In this document: positions 48,703-60,239 of the stretch, in pieces
How the letters are laid out: every line of letters begins with the position of its first letter
How positions within the stretch are numbered: position 1 is the stretch's first letter
Assembly: GCA_001414345.1 (NCBI GenBank)
Contig: LLCB01000089.1
Location: 1 to 64,000, forward strand
Length of the DNA stretch: 64,000 nt
From: Hymenoscyphus infarciens
Taxonomy: Eukaryota > Ascomycota > Leotiomycetes > Helotiales > Helotiaceae
Direction of reading: 5' to 3'
Position numbers and translations under genes: made by a program
The notes under the pieces: generated by a model
What the model was told of the DNA's origin: nothing
Database searches by the model: none
What the model saw: only the letters and a program-made list of their open reading frames with translations

Positions 48703-49643
48703 TTACTTGGTATCCCCACCCATCTCACCACTCATCTCACGACTTGTAACCCCACGTCTGGTTTCTCCTTCTAGACCCGAAGTATCGACGTCAGAAATCA
48801 CAGCCCCATTCCCTGCATGTCCTTTTCCATTGGCACCATTCACCACTCCCGTCTTCTTCCCAGCATAAACACCCAAAGCCTTCTCAGCCTTCTCCAACCC
48901 AACCCTAGCATGCTCAACAACCTCCTCCAAAGCTTCTTTTATCTCATCCTTCTCCGCAACGTCTGTCTTCTTCGCTCCATGTCCATTGGTAAGAGAATTC
49001 GTCTCCTCAAGCAACTCCCTAATATGACCATTCAAGTAATACCCCTCTAAGCTTTCTTTACTCATATCCTTTGCTCCAGTAATAAGTCCTTTACAAGATT
49101 TTGTTCCACAGAGACATTGGAATCCTTGTGCCATATCCCATTCTGTGCTGGGGTAGAAGAATGTCAATTCTTGACCTGGGGCGAGACCTTTTGGTCCAGC
49201 GAGGATTGTGAGGGTTGATGTTTCAAAGATCTGGTATTTGCGTCAGTCCCAATTTATCCCTCTTTTCCCGCCATTTATTCCAACTTCCTCCCATCCCATC
49301 CCATCCCATCCTCTCACTCTCTTGCCCCCCCCCCCAAAAGTCCAAAACCAGACAAATGAAATGGGAAATTACATACCACACTAGGTTCACATGAATGATT
49401 AACATAAACCAAATCACTATTCAAATTCAAATGTCTCCCCTTCCCACATTGCACCGTCGCATACGTCGCTTTCTCAGCGTATGTACAAGGTGGGAAATCC
49501 ATTTTCGCGTATACAGCGAAGGGGGGGAGGGTGAGCGTGGATTCGGATTTCGAGGTGAATTCTTGGGAGGCGTTTGTTCCGTAGATGACTTTTTGGATGT
49601 GTGGGTGCGAGGGTTGCTTCCAGGTTGGGGTTAGGGGTGCCAT
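48703..49643 (-). CDS. Small SET-domain protein
   Basis: Model: complement join 48703-49230, 49377-49643, 264 aa. The C-terminal half of a SET fold is clear: SDLVYVNHSCEPS (76-88) is the NHSCxPN-type cofactor pocket, PGQELTFFYPSTEW (about 107-120) the ELTxDY motif, and CLCG...C (128, 130, 135) the post-SET zinc cysteines. The N-terminal GWG part is short or absent, as in a fungal group of compact SET proteins. Residues 140-264 form a charged, Gly-rich tail. The intron has a GTATGT donor and ACCAG acceptor, keeping frame at EPSV|IFETS. It may methylate a lysine on histone or another protein, but the truncated SET makes activity uncertain. Confidence 0.75.
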
Positions 49644-51898
49644 TTCTGGGGATGGGTGGGTTTGTTTGATTTGGGGGTAATTTAAGGGTTGGTGAATTTG
49701 GTAAATTGGAACAGGAATTCTGCTTGGAACAAGGAAGGTTGTTGAATTTGTTGATGTTGCTGGTTCTTGTTTGTGGTTGTTGTAGAGGGGGGTCTTGTTA
49801 GTACAAAGGGATGTCGTCACAACTTTAATCCACCAATTCTTATTTTTGGTAAAGTAGTTCAAAGGAAAATGAAAGTAGCGGACAGCAGGAGATACTTAAT
49901 ACTTTCCCGTCGGATAGATGGAGCGAGAATGTCAGCTGGGTGGAAGAAGATGCAGGTACCCGCTTTGCTCTTTGGGTATGATGTTCCAAATTGTTGGCGG
50001 GGCAGAAATGGAGGGGTGATTAATTTTGACCTCGGCTCTCGCTACAACGTTATGAAGAAATTCCGAGATGTGATGAGACTTTTACCGGGGGAAATAAGGG
50101 GTTAGGGGGTGTAGGGAATTGGAAGATTTGTTTAAAGGTTGTGTGTCTTTGAAGTTGTGCTGAAAGGAGGTATTCGTTGTGACATGTGATGGTGGTGGGG
50201 CACGTGGCTTATACCATTCAATAAATTTCTTCTCAGTCTTCTAGTATCAAAGTTTTCAAAGATGCGTATTCAGAACTCCAATTTATCAAAATGATGTCTG
50301 AGAAAGGTTAGATAATACAAAGGACTTGGTTTTTCTAAACTTTTCTAATAACAGACTTGAATGAATACAGTTTAGTTGGGAACTAGTGCTACATAACCTT
50401 AAAACGCATGAAACTATATTTAAGCAACATAATTCTCCAAACTGAAGTGGATAATATTCAAATGGGATAACATGATTGGACAATGCTACAGTTGGTACGA
50501 GTTATTCTTAGCTTATGGTGGTAATTTGATATATCCACAATTGGTGAAAGTAAATTAGCACTGTTGAAGAGACTTATCTTTAAAACCTGGGCGACTTTCT
50601 TATACAACAATGCCGGTTCATGCTTTAGATTGAAATCTGGTCGTAAAGGGATGATCTGGCATACTGGGCAAAATGTTGATTGAATTAAGCTAGGTGGGTT
50701 TATCCATACATTTCCACTGTCCAGCACCATTTGGCAAAATTATTACCGTGGTTTCAATGAAGGACTTTTGATGTGAGTACTAATGCTTTCAGAGGTTGCC
50801 CAAGGTGGCGGTAACAACACGCTAGAGTAATATCCCCTTCCTCGTGCATGTGATAAAGAGGCTTCTTCTGAAAGTAAAGCCCATGGTTGATCAAAAGTTT
50901 AGCTTTTCTTGTATTCTTTGATGCTAATGTATACACTGGAAAGAATATAAAATGTCAAGAAAAGGTTCGCAACCCCTCCTTAGACCCATTTTTGAATAGA
51001 TAGCCACTTTAAGCATTTTCTAAGCTTTTGTGGGTTGCCAACATCTATAATATACAGCCCCTAACAATCCTTTGCAGGAGTGCTTGTTTGAAGGCGGTTA
51101 GCTAGTTTTAAAGCCTCGGAATACCTTCTAAATTGGTGGAGAATTTTCCCTAAATGCAATTGAGACTTGGATAGAGTTTCTGTGTTGCTCGACATCTTGT
51201 CAAAGGTCGCTTTGGTACCTGACTTCCATTTAGTACGCGTTGAAACAAAAAAAGAGCAATGTTTCACTACACAACTGCTTTTAGATTGTTCACTATACTT
51301 TGTTGAAAGAACTTCAGTCTTTCAAACTACCTAGGATACTTATGTTAAACAGATGTTACTTATATGAATATCTGACACTCTATACTTCTGAAACATTCGT
51401 GACTTTATTAAATTGACTTGATTAATTTACATTTTTGAAGGAAACGAATTGATATCTTGACTTAATCCACTTATGACTTAATACTTTAAAGTGGCAACGT
51501 GAATGGTCAATCCCATAATTAGTGGATAAAGTTTCTCAGTTTTAACTCTTTCGGTATTTCGGTCCAATTTTGTAAGCCGGAAAGGTTTCCCACTTTACCT
51601 GGGTGTCTAAGATCGCACACGTGGCATGGGAGTGAGCTTGGTTCAATAGATGTGCCTGGAAGAAAGCATGGCTCTCCTACTTTGTAACAAAATAAAAAAA
51701 GAAGAAACGGTGAATCAACACCGCTTTTAAGTATATCAGGTTTAAAGTGACGCGCGTCAGCTATTTTGTAGTTCACTGAGTGTAAGTCTCGTTTGAGGGG
51801 GTTGGAAAAGGATATTTGTATTTTTCAGCGGGGTTTATATATATATATATATAGGAAAAGTCTCTTGAATTTACACCAAAAACAGACGAGAACCTTTT
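49644..51898. other. Long region without an intact gene
   Basis: The left end is the SET gene promoter. The rest holds only short ORFs; minus-strand fragments at 50458-51267 may be a decayed TPR gene. A (TA)n run is near 51836-51852. Confidence 0.4.
50458..51267 (-). pseudogene. Possible decayed TPR-repeat gene
   Basis: Successive short minus-strand frames show TPR-like helices: LSKSQLHLGKILHQFRRYSEALKLA (51061-51267 fragment) and EGDITLACCYRHLGQPLKALVLTSKVL (50754-50936 fragment), with spacing like kinesin-light-chain repeats, then an unplaced fragment with CPVCQ (50458-50730). Frames are broken by stops and no splice sites join them convincingly. Tentative. Confidence 0.3.
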
Positions 51899-52717
51899 CT
51901 AGGACAAATCCTTTGAGTCGGGATCTGTTGCAGGTTCACGCGGTAAAGTTCTTTCAATACTCGGCTGCAGATTAAGATGCTCTTGTAGAAATGCCACAGC
52001 ATCGTTCATTCCATCTGGAGAATGAAACCAATGCCCCCCATCCGGATATTCTTTCCACGTAACCTCCGCCCCAAACCCTCTCAACGAATCTCGTAAACCC
52101 CGACCATTTTCCACAAGAACAAGAGGATCATCAACGCAATGTTCAAGCAAGATAGGCGTATTCCGGATCACTTCATCCGTCTTGGGTACCTCCTCCAAGT
52201 TCAGAACTTTCCTAGTCTCAGCAAGTGATCTCCCAGAGAAAGGCATCCTACAAGAGAACCCAAGGAAGGCACCTAAGCTCTCGACGCCCGGTGGAAGACT
52301 CAAATTCAAAAGCGTATGAACACTGGTCGCAGCACCTTGACTAATACCCGCGAGCACGAGGTTTTCCCACCGTTTTTCCAAGATGGTAGCTTCGCTTGAT
52401 AGGAGCGTTCGTATATATGCAACGCTTTCCTTAAGACCGATGGCTTGGTGTTCTTCACAGTCTGAGAAGTCCGTCACGTTCCAGATATCGAACCATTGGG
52501 TTTTTCGCTCACCGGGGACGGCTGAGCATTCTCGTAATTCGGCCTGTGGGAAAACCCAGCGGAAGGAAGGGAAGTTTTTGAAGAGAGTGAGGCCGTCTGA
52601 GCTTTTGGAGAGGGTTAGTGACCAGGCGAAGTTTTGGGCTTTGTCTCCGCGGCCGTGGAGGAAGACGACGGTATGGGTGTGGGGTTCGGTGGGATGGATG
52701 ATGAGGGGAAGACTCAT
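51899..52717 (-). CDS. Acyl-protein thioesterase/carboxylesterase-like hydrolase
   Basis: Single exon, 272 aa, alpha/beta-hydrolase of the phospholipase/carboxylesterase (APT) family. The oxyanion motif FLHGRGD (19-25) is followed by the nucleophile Ser126 in AGISQGA, the acid Asp196 or Asp197 (HCVDDPLV) and His229 (DGGHWFHSP). The family removes acyl groups from proteins or hydrolyses short-chain esters; probably cytosolic (no signal peptide). The C-terminal 20 residues are hydrophilic and extra. Slightly longer than classical APT1 (about 230 aa); fungal paralogues of this size are common. Confidence 0.85.
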   Translation of the reverse strand: MSLPLIIHPTEPHTHTVVFLHGRGDKAQNFAWSLTLSKSSDGLTLFKNFPSFRWVFPQAELRECSAVPGERKTQWFDIWNVTDFSDCEEHQAIGLKESVAYIRTLLSSEATILEKRWENLVLAGISQGAATSVHTLLNLSLPPGVESLGAFLGFSCRMPFSGRSLAETRKVLNLEEVPKTDEVIRNTPILLEHCVDDPLVLVENGRGLRDSLRGFGAEVTWKEYPDGGHWFHSPDGMNDAVAFLQEHLNLQPSIERTLPREPATDPDSKDLS

Positions 52718-53431
52718 AGTGGTAGGTTGAATGTCGGGTATTGAAGTAAGAAGCTTGATGTGTTGAGAGAGGCTAAGTAGAATTCGAAGGAATAAGAGAT
52801 AGTTTTGAGGGTGCTAGAAATGTGTGTTGGAACTTGATAGTTACCTAAAAATTGATATGGGTTCAAAGCTCTCTACCTCTCCAACTGAATTGATTGAAAT
52901 AATTTGTTTTCTGTATCCATAGGCAAAAATCTGCGAAGAAACCAGGCCTATAGCATCTCTTAGAACAGAGAAGGTGTAATTTTTGCAGTCATACCCGAAA
53001 GTTGAGCCACAGCAATTCCCTCGGATTATTGTTTTGCCGTCGCCGTCAGCCACAGGCTCTTGAACAAGGCGGATTCACAGCCTACCGCGCCCCGTAGATT
53101 CCATCGCTAGCTCCCTGGTTGCCTTCGTTCTTTGGTCACACATCTCACTGCGCCCGCGATAGTCTCTGGAAATCCAACCAACATTCATTGGATTTCTTTG
53201 ATATCCGAGTTGCTTCTCCACCAGCTCGTAACTATCGTGAAAACAAAGAGATTAGCGCGATTCTCAAGACGTATATATTGGGATACATATCCCACTCGGC
53301 GCAACGCATCCAGCCCTATCGCAATCATTGTCGCACGTGCCCAGCCCCCGTCTTTTCTGAGGCAGAAACACCAAATCAGTTCCATCGAGATATCACAGCC
53401 CAGATCATATCCTCATCAACAACCCCGTGGT
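52718..53431. other. Intergenic, divergent promoters
   Basis: Between the hydrolase and the nucleoside-hydrolase-like gene. The plus-strand frame is open from 53132 but has no ATG before 53432 and looks like 5' leader. Confidence 0.45.
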
Positions 53432-54979
53432 ATGGACTCTGGCAGTGGTAGTGTTAGCGGACCAAATTCGAAGAAGAAGGAGCCAGCCGATCGTCACGTG
53501 GCATCAACATCGAGTTCAGCTGGGCCTCTCATCTCTCGTCCAAGCCGCTTCTCGATATCGGCTCTCTGGCTCAGGCTTACCTTGTGGTGGAACTTGTTGT
53601 GGCAAAAAATGCCGTTCAAGAGGCAGAAGCGCATGACTGCTAAGGAAAAGGAAAGGGACGCAATGATTCCAAACGAAAGGAACGGTGTCAGCCTGACCAA
53701 GGGCGAGAAACGATACTACGAAATTCTTCTCGATATCGTTGAAGCTCGCCGACTATCTTGCACCCCAAGGCCTCAGATCGTTGTCATCACAGATTTGGCA
53801 AAAGACTATGACGATCTGGCAGCTATGGTTGTCTTGAAAGAACTCCATCGCCTGGGTGTCGTCGAGCTTCTAGGCTTCATAGCCAACCTTGAGCCTGCTG
53901 CAAATCGCGCTCGATTTGGAAGGGGAGCATTGGATCACCTAGGCCTGAGCACAATTCCAATCGCAACAGGAACTTCTGGATACCCCCCAAAAGAAGACAA
54001 GAGGCACAATGTCGAAGATTACGAATTCAAGAAGTGTCCATTCATGGCAGATGAAGACGACCATCGACTCAAAGCAAAGGATTCAAAGGAACCACTCTCA
54101 CTCACTGGAAAAGGTCTACTTAAGGAACTGTGCTTAAATGCCACAAAAACGGGCCAGAAATTAACCCTTTTGCTTATCTCTTCCCTGGAGGATATCCACA
54201 CTTTCTCCTCTGAAAACAGGGAACTCATGAAAGATTCAATCTCCAACATTGTGCTTCAAGGCGGCTATGAGGTGACATCGGACGGACAGCTTAGAGCCTC
54301 CACGGAAGCCAACAACAATCGATACGATCCAAAAGCTGCTGGGGAGTTCCATACTCTTATGAAAGAGCTGAAAATTAAGTCTACCGTTTACACCAGAACT
54401 GCAGCCATTGCTGCAACAATGGAGCCTGAAATATTCACTCAATTGGCTAAGACCGGTAACAAAGTTGGAGGACATCTTTGGACAGTTCAGAAATCCCAAG
54501 ATGTTTCATTTTACACAAATGCTTCTCACGAAGATCCCGCCAAGCGCTTCCACCCAGACCGCGATCAGCGTTATTTCTTGAGAAACAGGACAAATTGGTA
54601 CAAAAATCATTCCGAAGAAAAAGGCGACCGATTTCCAGTGGGTGAGGAAGTCTCGGAGTTCACCAAAGTCGTAGTCTATGATGCTTTAGCAGCAATAGGT
54701 GTCTCGGGAGACGATGCACTGGAAGCACTCAATGTTCTCGATATCAATTCTGAAGAGACGGCAACGGAGTCCAAAGCCGTAAGAGAATTGAAAGTACGCC
54801 ACAGGGTAGTTGGGTATGAGAAGAAGAGAATCGTCGAGGGAAAGGAGGTTACGGATGTTGTTCCTGGCATTAACGTTGAAAACATGGTCACAGCACTCAA
54901 AGCCTTTTTGAAGGGATCTCTCATCTCATCCCCACCCAACAAAGAGATTTCCGGAGCTTCTGATATACAGCCGAGTTGA
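53432..54979 (+). CDS. Nucleoside hydrolase-like protein
   Basis: Single exon, 515 aa. After a Ser-rich start and a Trp-rich hydrophobic stretch (42-57, ISALWLRLTLWWNLLW, perhaps a membrane anchor) comes PQIVVITDLAKDYDDLAAM (114-132). This aligns with the Asp-rich calcium/ribose site of inosine-uridine nucleoside hydrolases (DTDPGxDD), with Asp121, Asp127 and Asp128 in place but a longer spacing between the first Asp and the DD pair. The following strand-helix pattern fits the family. Whether it still cleaves nucleosides is uncertain; the altered motif suggests a divergent fungal branch. ATG 53432 is the first Met of the long frame. Confidence 0.7.
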   Translation: MDSGSGSVSGPNSKKKEPADRHVASTSSSAGPLISRPSRFSISALWLRLTLWWNLLWQKMPFKRQKRMTAKEKERDAMIPNERNGVSLTKGEKRYYEILLDIVEARRLSCTPRPQIVVITDLAKDYDDLAAMVVLKELHRLGVVELLGFIANLEPAANRARFGRGALDHLGLSTIPIATGTSGYPPKEDKRHNVEDYEFKKCPFMADEDDHRLKAKDSKEPLSLTGKGLLKELCLNATKTGQKLTLLLISSLEDIHTFSSENRELMKDSISNIVLQGGYEVTSDGQLRASTEANNNRYDPKAAGEFHTLMKELKIKSTVYTRTAAIAATMEPEIFTQLAKTGNKVGGHLWTVQKSQDVSFYTNASHEDPAKRFHPDRDQRYFLRNRTNWYKNHSEEKGDRFPVGEEVSEFTKVVVYDALAAIGVSGDDALEALNVLDINSEETATESKAVRELKVRHRVVGYEKKRIVEGKEVTDVVPGINVENMVTALKAFLKGSLISSPPNKEISGASDIQPS

Positions 54980-55856
54980 AAGTACAGTGATATTTCAAAC
55001 TACAACCTCTATTTTCAGACCACACTCAGCAACCCCACCAGTTGGGGCAATTGCAGAAGCTACTGTCTGTCTGAGCATACCTTCACATGGCCTCAGAGAC
55101 AACAATTCGAGGCTCTACCAAGCCGAAAAAGGTGTCAGTGGGCCAGAAACCCTGGACCCGGGCGCGCCAGCCTTAATCTCGCCGGGGCGTAACCTCTGCA
55201 GATTCGAGGTGGGATAAACGGTGGTAGAAGAGGCTCGACTGTTGAAACAGCACCTATCCAATTCTGCTGTTTCTCTAGTCGCGGTTTTCCGTCAGACTGC
55301 AGGCCTGCAGAGAGAAGAGCGGCAGAAGGTCGCAGAAGGATGACCTGCATGGGCGGCTATCTAACTGGTTATGAAACTTTCCATTTCACAACTCCTACTT
55401 GGACTATTTTAATGTTTTATCTATGACAATAACCCAGACCATGCTATATTTCGCCAATGGAACTATCACGTTGATACGTCGGTTCTTTCCTCTGGTTATA
55501 TTGGGAGGTTTCACATGAGTTACAATCATTTCCACAAACGTATGATTTTCTGACAGATCTGTACTGCACTGACAACACACCGAAATACAAACCAGCACGT
55601 TGTGCGAGGCTCTGTATTCCGCTTTTCAGCCCCCCATTACTGCACCTACAAGGATCTCCGCCCCCTCGACGATTCGGGCCTAGGCCGTTGACCAGCATTA
55701 AAAATCCCGCCATCTCGCAGCGGCAAGCTCAACGTTACCTTTCAAAAAATCCTCACCAAGGAATTGTGGATAGGGGACGTTGGGTTGTCATTGTGGTGCT
55801 CTTATACTATATTTCTTAGCTTTATTCTTACTTCTCTTTCCAATTGATGTAGAAAT
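54980..55856. other. Intergenic
   Basis: No gene recognised; normal composition. Ends in the promoter of the CorA-like gene. Confidence 0.5.
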
Positions 55857-57765
55857 ATGGCCGGGGCCAGGAATCTCGATGTGGGGAATGACCTCAAGGT
55901 TCCGTCCACGGCAGAAGGGAGCGAGCATTCTTCGGTCTTTGGTATGACACCTACTCGTCTGCAAATTCCCGTGCAAACTGGATTTGATTTACCAAAGAAG
56001 AGTACGCCTAATCCGACTGTTCTTCCCCACGGCAATGATCTCCTGGATGTCAAGTACATTGGGGGGATTTATCATGAGAGAATCCATCGGTCTGTCTGGG
56101 AAATTGATTCGTAAGTCACATTTATATAAATTCTCACGATGGCTTTAATTGACCATGAATAAATAGATCAGAGAGGCCATATCTGAGATATCTTAAAAAA
56201 CTATCAAAGGGATGGCCGCATATCGAGTGGCTCGCGGATTATATGGAAGTGGGAACCTCCCCCATCAAATGGAAATTTCTTACTGCAAATCATACCAAAG
56301 AACGAGCTGAGAGAACAAGAGTTGCGGTTCTTGAATTCCCAAAATCAGGAGAACCTCCATCGCGAGAGAATATCCACAGTAGCGAGAAACTTCGACAACG
56401 GTTGAGTGCGTCAGATCTCAAAGGGGATCCGGCGTACGCTCGTCTTTACGTCGTCGAGGATATGTCAAGGGATGTCATCGAAGCCCTCGGTGCCAAATAC
56501 GATATTGATCCTTTATATTTCCGGAGTCAGATCAGTGATTATCTATGGTATAATACGGGGGACCCATGGGTGGAGTTGAGTGACCTTCCTCATATCGCGA
56601 GCGAGAGGAATTACTATAACATTAGGTATATGCGTGCGAGATATTTCGAATCGGAGAAGTCAATTGAGGCGGCCAAGGGGCACCTCGGTCACTTCAATGT
56701 TTTGAGACGACTGGAGGAGGATCTGAGCTGGAAAGTTCGGGAATTGAAAAAACCAAGTGGCCCAACTGTTGGTGTGGTACGAAGTAAAACAGCACTTTGG
56801 GTTCGGAAAAACAGAAGCGAAGAGGAAGGAGTTATAGGTACAAGTCCCTGAACACAACTGTGCCATTCAAACTAACAGTCATAGGGATTCTCGTCGTCGA
56901 TCCTACACTTCCAAATGGATATCCATTATGGGGCGGTCCCAAAAACCTCAGACCATGTCCCAGCATGCACTCCAATATCCCTGAATCAGAGCGACCCCAA
57001 ACCTTGTTCGAAGATGTCTGTCACTACGCTACCATCATGACACCTTCACAAATTAAATCCATCGCCGAGGAACCACGCGCCCTCGGCCTCCCCATCACCA
57101 GTCTTGTGGCAGCAGAATGGATGTCAGTAGTTAGCTACATAATCACAGGCCTCACAAAAATAGAATGGGAACTCGAACACCCCTTTTACCGCCAGAAATC
57201 CGACGGACTCAGCGGATTGCTCGACCGACTCCATCCCCTCCGTCGTCTCATTCCCGTTTATCGAATGATGATATGCGAGACTTTGAATACAATCCTCAAC
57301 GAGGAGAGTCTCGATAACGGGAAGGGGAACCTAGCCACGCTCGAGCTCTCCAAACTAAGGAAAGATTTTGAAACCATCCTCACATCCATCGACTCCCTTC
57401 AAACACGAACCCAGAACATTATTTCCCTCGCCACAACTATCATCGGCGTCGAAGAAAACCAACGTGCCATGAAGATGAACAAAAATCTCGTTCGCGTCAC
57501 CTACCTCGCCGTCGTATTCGCACCCATGGCATTCATATCCTCGTTCTTTAGCATGACGGCTGATCTTTCAAGTTTGAAAACCACCTTTTGGATTTACGTT
57601 GCCGTTGCGATTCCTGTAACGGCCATTTGCTTGTTGATTGCTAATTCCAGGGGGGTGATTAAGTACGTTACAAATCGCGGTAAAAGGGTTCAAAAGTTTA
57701 TTGGGTGGCCGGACAAAGAGAAGGAGGGGAATTGGAATGGGAACGAGGGAAGTGAGAAGAAATGA
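55857..57765 (+). CDS. CorA-like metal-ion transporter protein
   Basis: Model: join 55857-56110, 56167-56837, 56885-57765, 601 aa. A long N-terminal cytosolic domain (WVELSDLPHIASERNYYNIRYMRARYF belongs to it; about 90-400) precedes a helical stalk (440-510, TLELSKLRKDFETIL, RTQNIISLATTIIG) and two C-terminal membrane helices (about 513-531 and 543-561). This is the layout of fungal CorA-like proteins, which move Mg2+ or related cations. The signature GMN at the end of the first helix is SMT here (531-533), so transport is unproven. Introns: GTAAGT...AATAG and GTACAA...CATAG, both short. Confidence 0.82.
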
Positions 57766-59150
57766 TGAAATTATGACTCTATGAAAACTTAACGGCTGGA
57801 CAAAACTAAATTGTCATTGATGGATATAGAGATACCCTGTGTATGTTATTTGATAGCGGCATAGCGAGCACTTGGTTCAATTTCTGTTTTGTATATTTTT
57901 GGGTAGGGGAAAAGTATATAGATTGGTTACAAAACGACACGGTGGATTCAAAAAGGTTGTTGCTGAAGTCTCTCTTCTCGAAATAAATGATAATAATGGC
58001 AGGCTTATTTTTGGTAAAATGAGGGATGATTGGACCTTCTGATATATTGCGAATTGACCCAGAGAGAATTGAAAGTCGTGAGCGAAGTTCCGATTACGGC
58101 GAATAATGCGCCGTAGTTCATCTCCTCAATATGATTCTTCAACCCATTTGGAGAAAACGACTAAAGTTACTTACTCGGAAGTTCGTTAGGGTATTTAATT
58201 TATTCTACCTAGTTGAGACAATGGAAAGAAGTAAGTACAGTTGCGGAGACGGAAAAGTGTTGGGAGGGCAGGGTCAAAAATATAGTTCCCCTGTGGCGAG
58301 CGGATGTTGAGATGAATTTGATATCGACGAATATATAAACCAATGGTAATGTTTGCACGATCGAAGCTAGGATATTGAAATAATCGACTCAGTAGTTGCA
58401 TTTCTGAAGCTATTCAGTGGTTGGGAAAAGGATGCATCGTTGTGGAGTGACGGGTTGAGCTCGATCGCCTGGGAGATGATGCTCTTCAAAAGCACGACGG
58501 GGTGGGTTGCTTTAAGCTGTCTTGATATTCGGGTCCTGCTTTTATTGTCTATATCGATGGTATAGCTCGATCGACAAGCAGTGATATCGAGTCGATGAGA
58601 AGTCTTGTATTTGGAAGCGAGGTTTTTCGTACTCCTTTTATCATAACCAGTGAAAATTTTTGGACTGATTCCATGATTGTATTTTTGGAGTGAGCCAGAA
58701 TGGAGTACCGTGACTGGCTATCCGCCTACTACGGTTCTTCCGGAGTATGACTGAAGATTGAAAAGCGGCTTGCGAATCCAACAAGGAATTGTCGGCGCTG
58801 TTGGCGCTATATACTTTGGTGGGAAATGAGTGGCTCACGAGTTCCTACACCCACTGGTGGGCAACAACACGTGCCCAACAACGTATAACCGTAATCTGTT
58901 GATGATTACCCACATGGTTTCAGTTTGTGTGATATCTTAATACTGAGTTCGCTAGGTTTACTTCACGAGCACATGTTCTACTCATTTCACGAACCGGGTT
59001 TTAGCTACGTATGAAAGTAGGAAAACCTTCTACGGGATACTGTATAGGTTTTATTGTGATCTAATAGCTTAAAACTCTACACACCCGCCCAAACAAAATG
59101 GATGATCTACTCCTCGCTTACTCTCTAAAGCCGATCCCGTCCTCTTAGCT
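57766..59150. other. Intergenic, convergent 3' flanks
   Basis: 1.4 kb between the CorA-like gene and the minus-strand OYE gene. No gene recognised. Confidence 0.5.
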
Positions 59151-60239
59151 TTAAGCCTGTGCTTCAAACTCTTTGCTAAAAGCCCAATCTGTATACCCAT
59201 GCTCCTGCTTCTTGTTATAAAAAAGCGAAGGATCCGCCAGGGTCAATTCAACCCCCTCCTTTAATCTAAAAACCAAATCCGGGTTCGAAATAAAAAGTTT
59301 ACCAAAAGCCACGACAATATCATAATTCTTATACTCCTCATCCACCGTCTTCTTAGCAGAAGCAGCGTCAAATCCACCACAAATTAGGAACGGACTTTGA
59401 TTATCCCATATCTTGATCAAGAAATCAACTTTGCTGGCATCAGCGACCCTGACCATGTCGCATATGTGGATGTATGCCAATTTCAACTTCTTCAACTCGG
59501 ATGTGAAGTGGGAGAATTGGGGGATAAGATTTTCCATCTTCATTCCTTGGAATTGTGAGAAGGGACTGATTCTGATGGCTGTTTTTTCAGCACCCACAGC
59601 GTCGATAACGGCTTTTGTGACTTCGAGACCGAAACGAGAGCGGTTCTCGATACTTCCTCCATACGCATCGTCTCGGTTGTTCGTTACATCTTGAAGGAAT
59701 TGATCGACGAGATAACCATTTGCTCCATGGATTTCAACGCCATCAAACCCAGCCTCAATCGCGTTCTTCGCGGCTTGTGCATACAACCCAATGTACTCCT
59801 TGATCTCATGTTCGCTCAAGGGGTTTGGTTTTTCACCCCCAGCGAGTGGAATATCCCCAGCGCCCACCAACTTTGCGCCCTCTCCGATGTCCTTGACCAA
59901 TTCAGATAAATGGGCGGTACGTCCCAATGCCCATAGTTGCAAAAAAACGAAAGAGCCTTTGGCGTGTACAGCCTGGGTAACTTTCTTCCATGAACTAATT
60001 TGGGCTTGGCTCCAAATCCCTGGTACGTTTGAGTATCCACTTGCTTGTGGTGCAATGAATGTCGCCTCGGTGACCAGAAGAGTACCGGGAGTGGAGGCTC
60101 GTTGAGCGTAATATTCTGGCACGAATGGGAGCGGGACGTGGTCATCGTCTGCTCTGTATCTGGTGAGGGGTGCCAGGACGACTCGATTTTGCAACTGGAG
60201 GTTTCCTAGCTTCAATGGCTCGAAGAGTTTGGAAGACAT
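59151..60239 (-). CDS. Old Yellow Enzyme family NADH:flavin oxidoreductase
   Basis: Single exon, 362 aa. An FMN-dependent ene-reductase of the OYE/OPR family, reducing activated C=C bonds (enones such as oxylipins or xenobiotics) with NADPH. The TIM barrel starts LFEPLKLGNLQLQNRVVLAP; the active-site pair His171/Asn174 and Tyr176 are in GFDGVEIHGANGYLVDQFL, followed by YGGSIENRSRF for FMN binding. The phosphate-binding end is ICGGFDA. Length is normal for fungal OYEs. No signal or peroxisomal targeting motif (ends EAQA). A TATA-like box lies about 100 bp upstream. Confidence 0.93.
   Translation of the reverse strand: MSSKLFEPLKLGNLQLQNRVVLAPLTRYRADDDHVPLPFVPEYYAQRASTPGTLLVTEATFIAPQASGYSNVPGIWSQAQISSWKKVTQAVHAKGSFVFLQLWALGRTAHLSELVKDIGEGAKLVGAGDIPLAGGEKPNPLSEHEIKEYIGLYAQAAKNAIEAGFDGVEIHGANGYLVDQFLQDVTNNRDDAYGGSIENRSRFGLEVTKAVIDAVGAEKTAIRISPFSQFQGMKMENLIPQFSHFTSELKKLKLAYIHICDMVRVADASKVDFLIKIWDNQSPFLICGGFDAASAKKTVDEEYKNYDIVVAFGKLFISNPDLVFRLKEGVELTLADPSLFYNKKQEHGYTDWAFSKEFEAQA

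Noticed and set aside
53132..53431. N-terminal extension of the nucleoside-hydrolase-like protein
   Set aside because: The open frame has no ATG before 53432.
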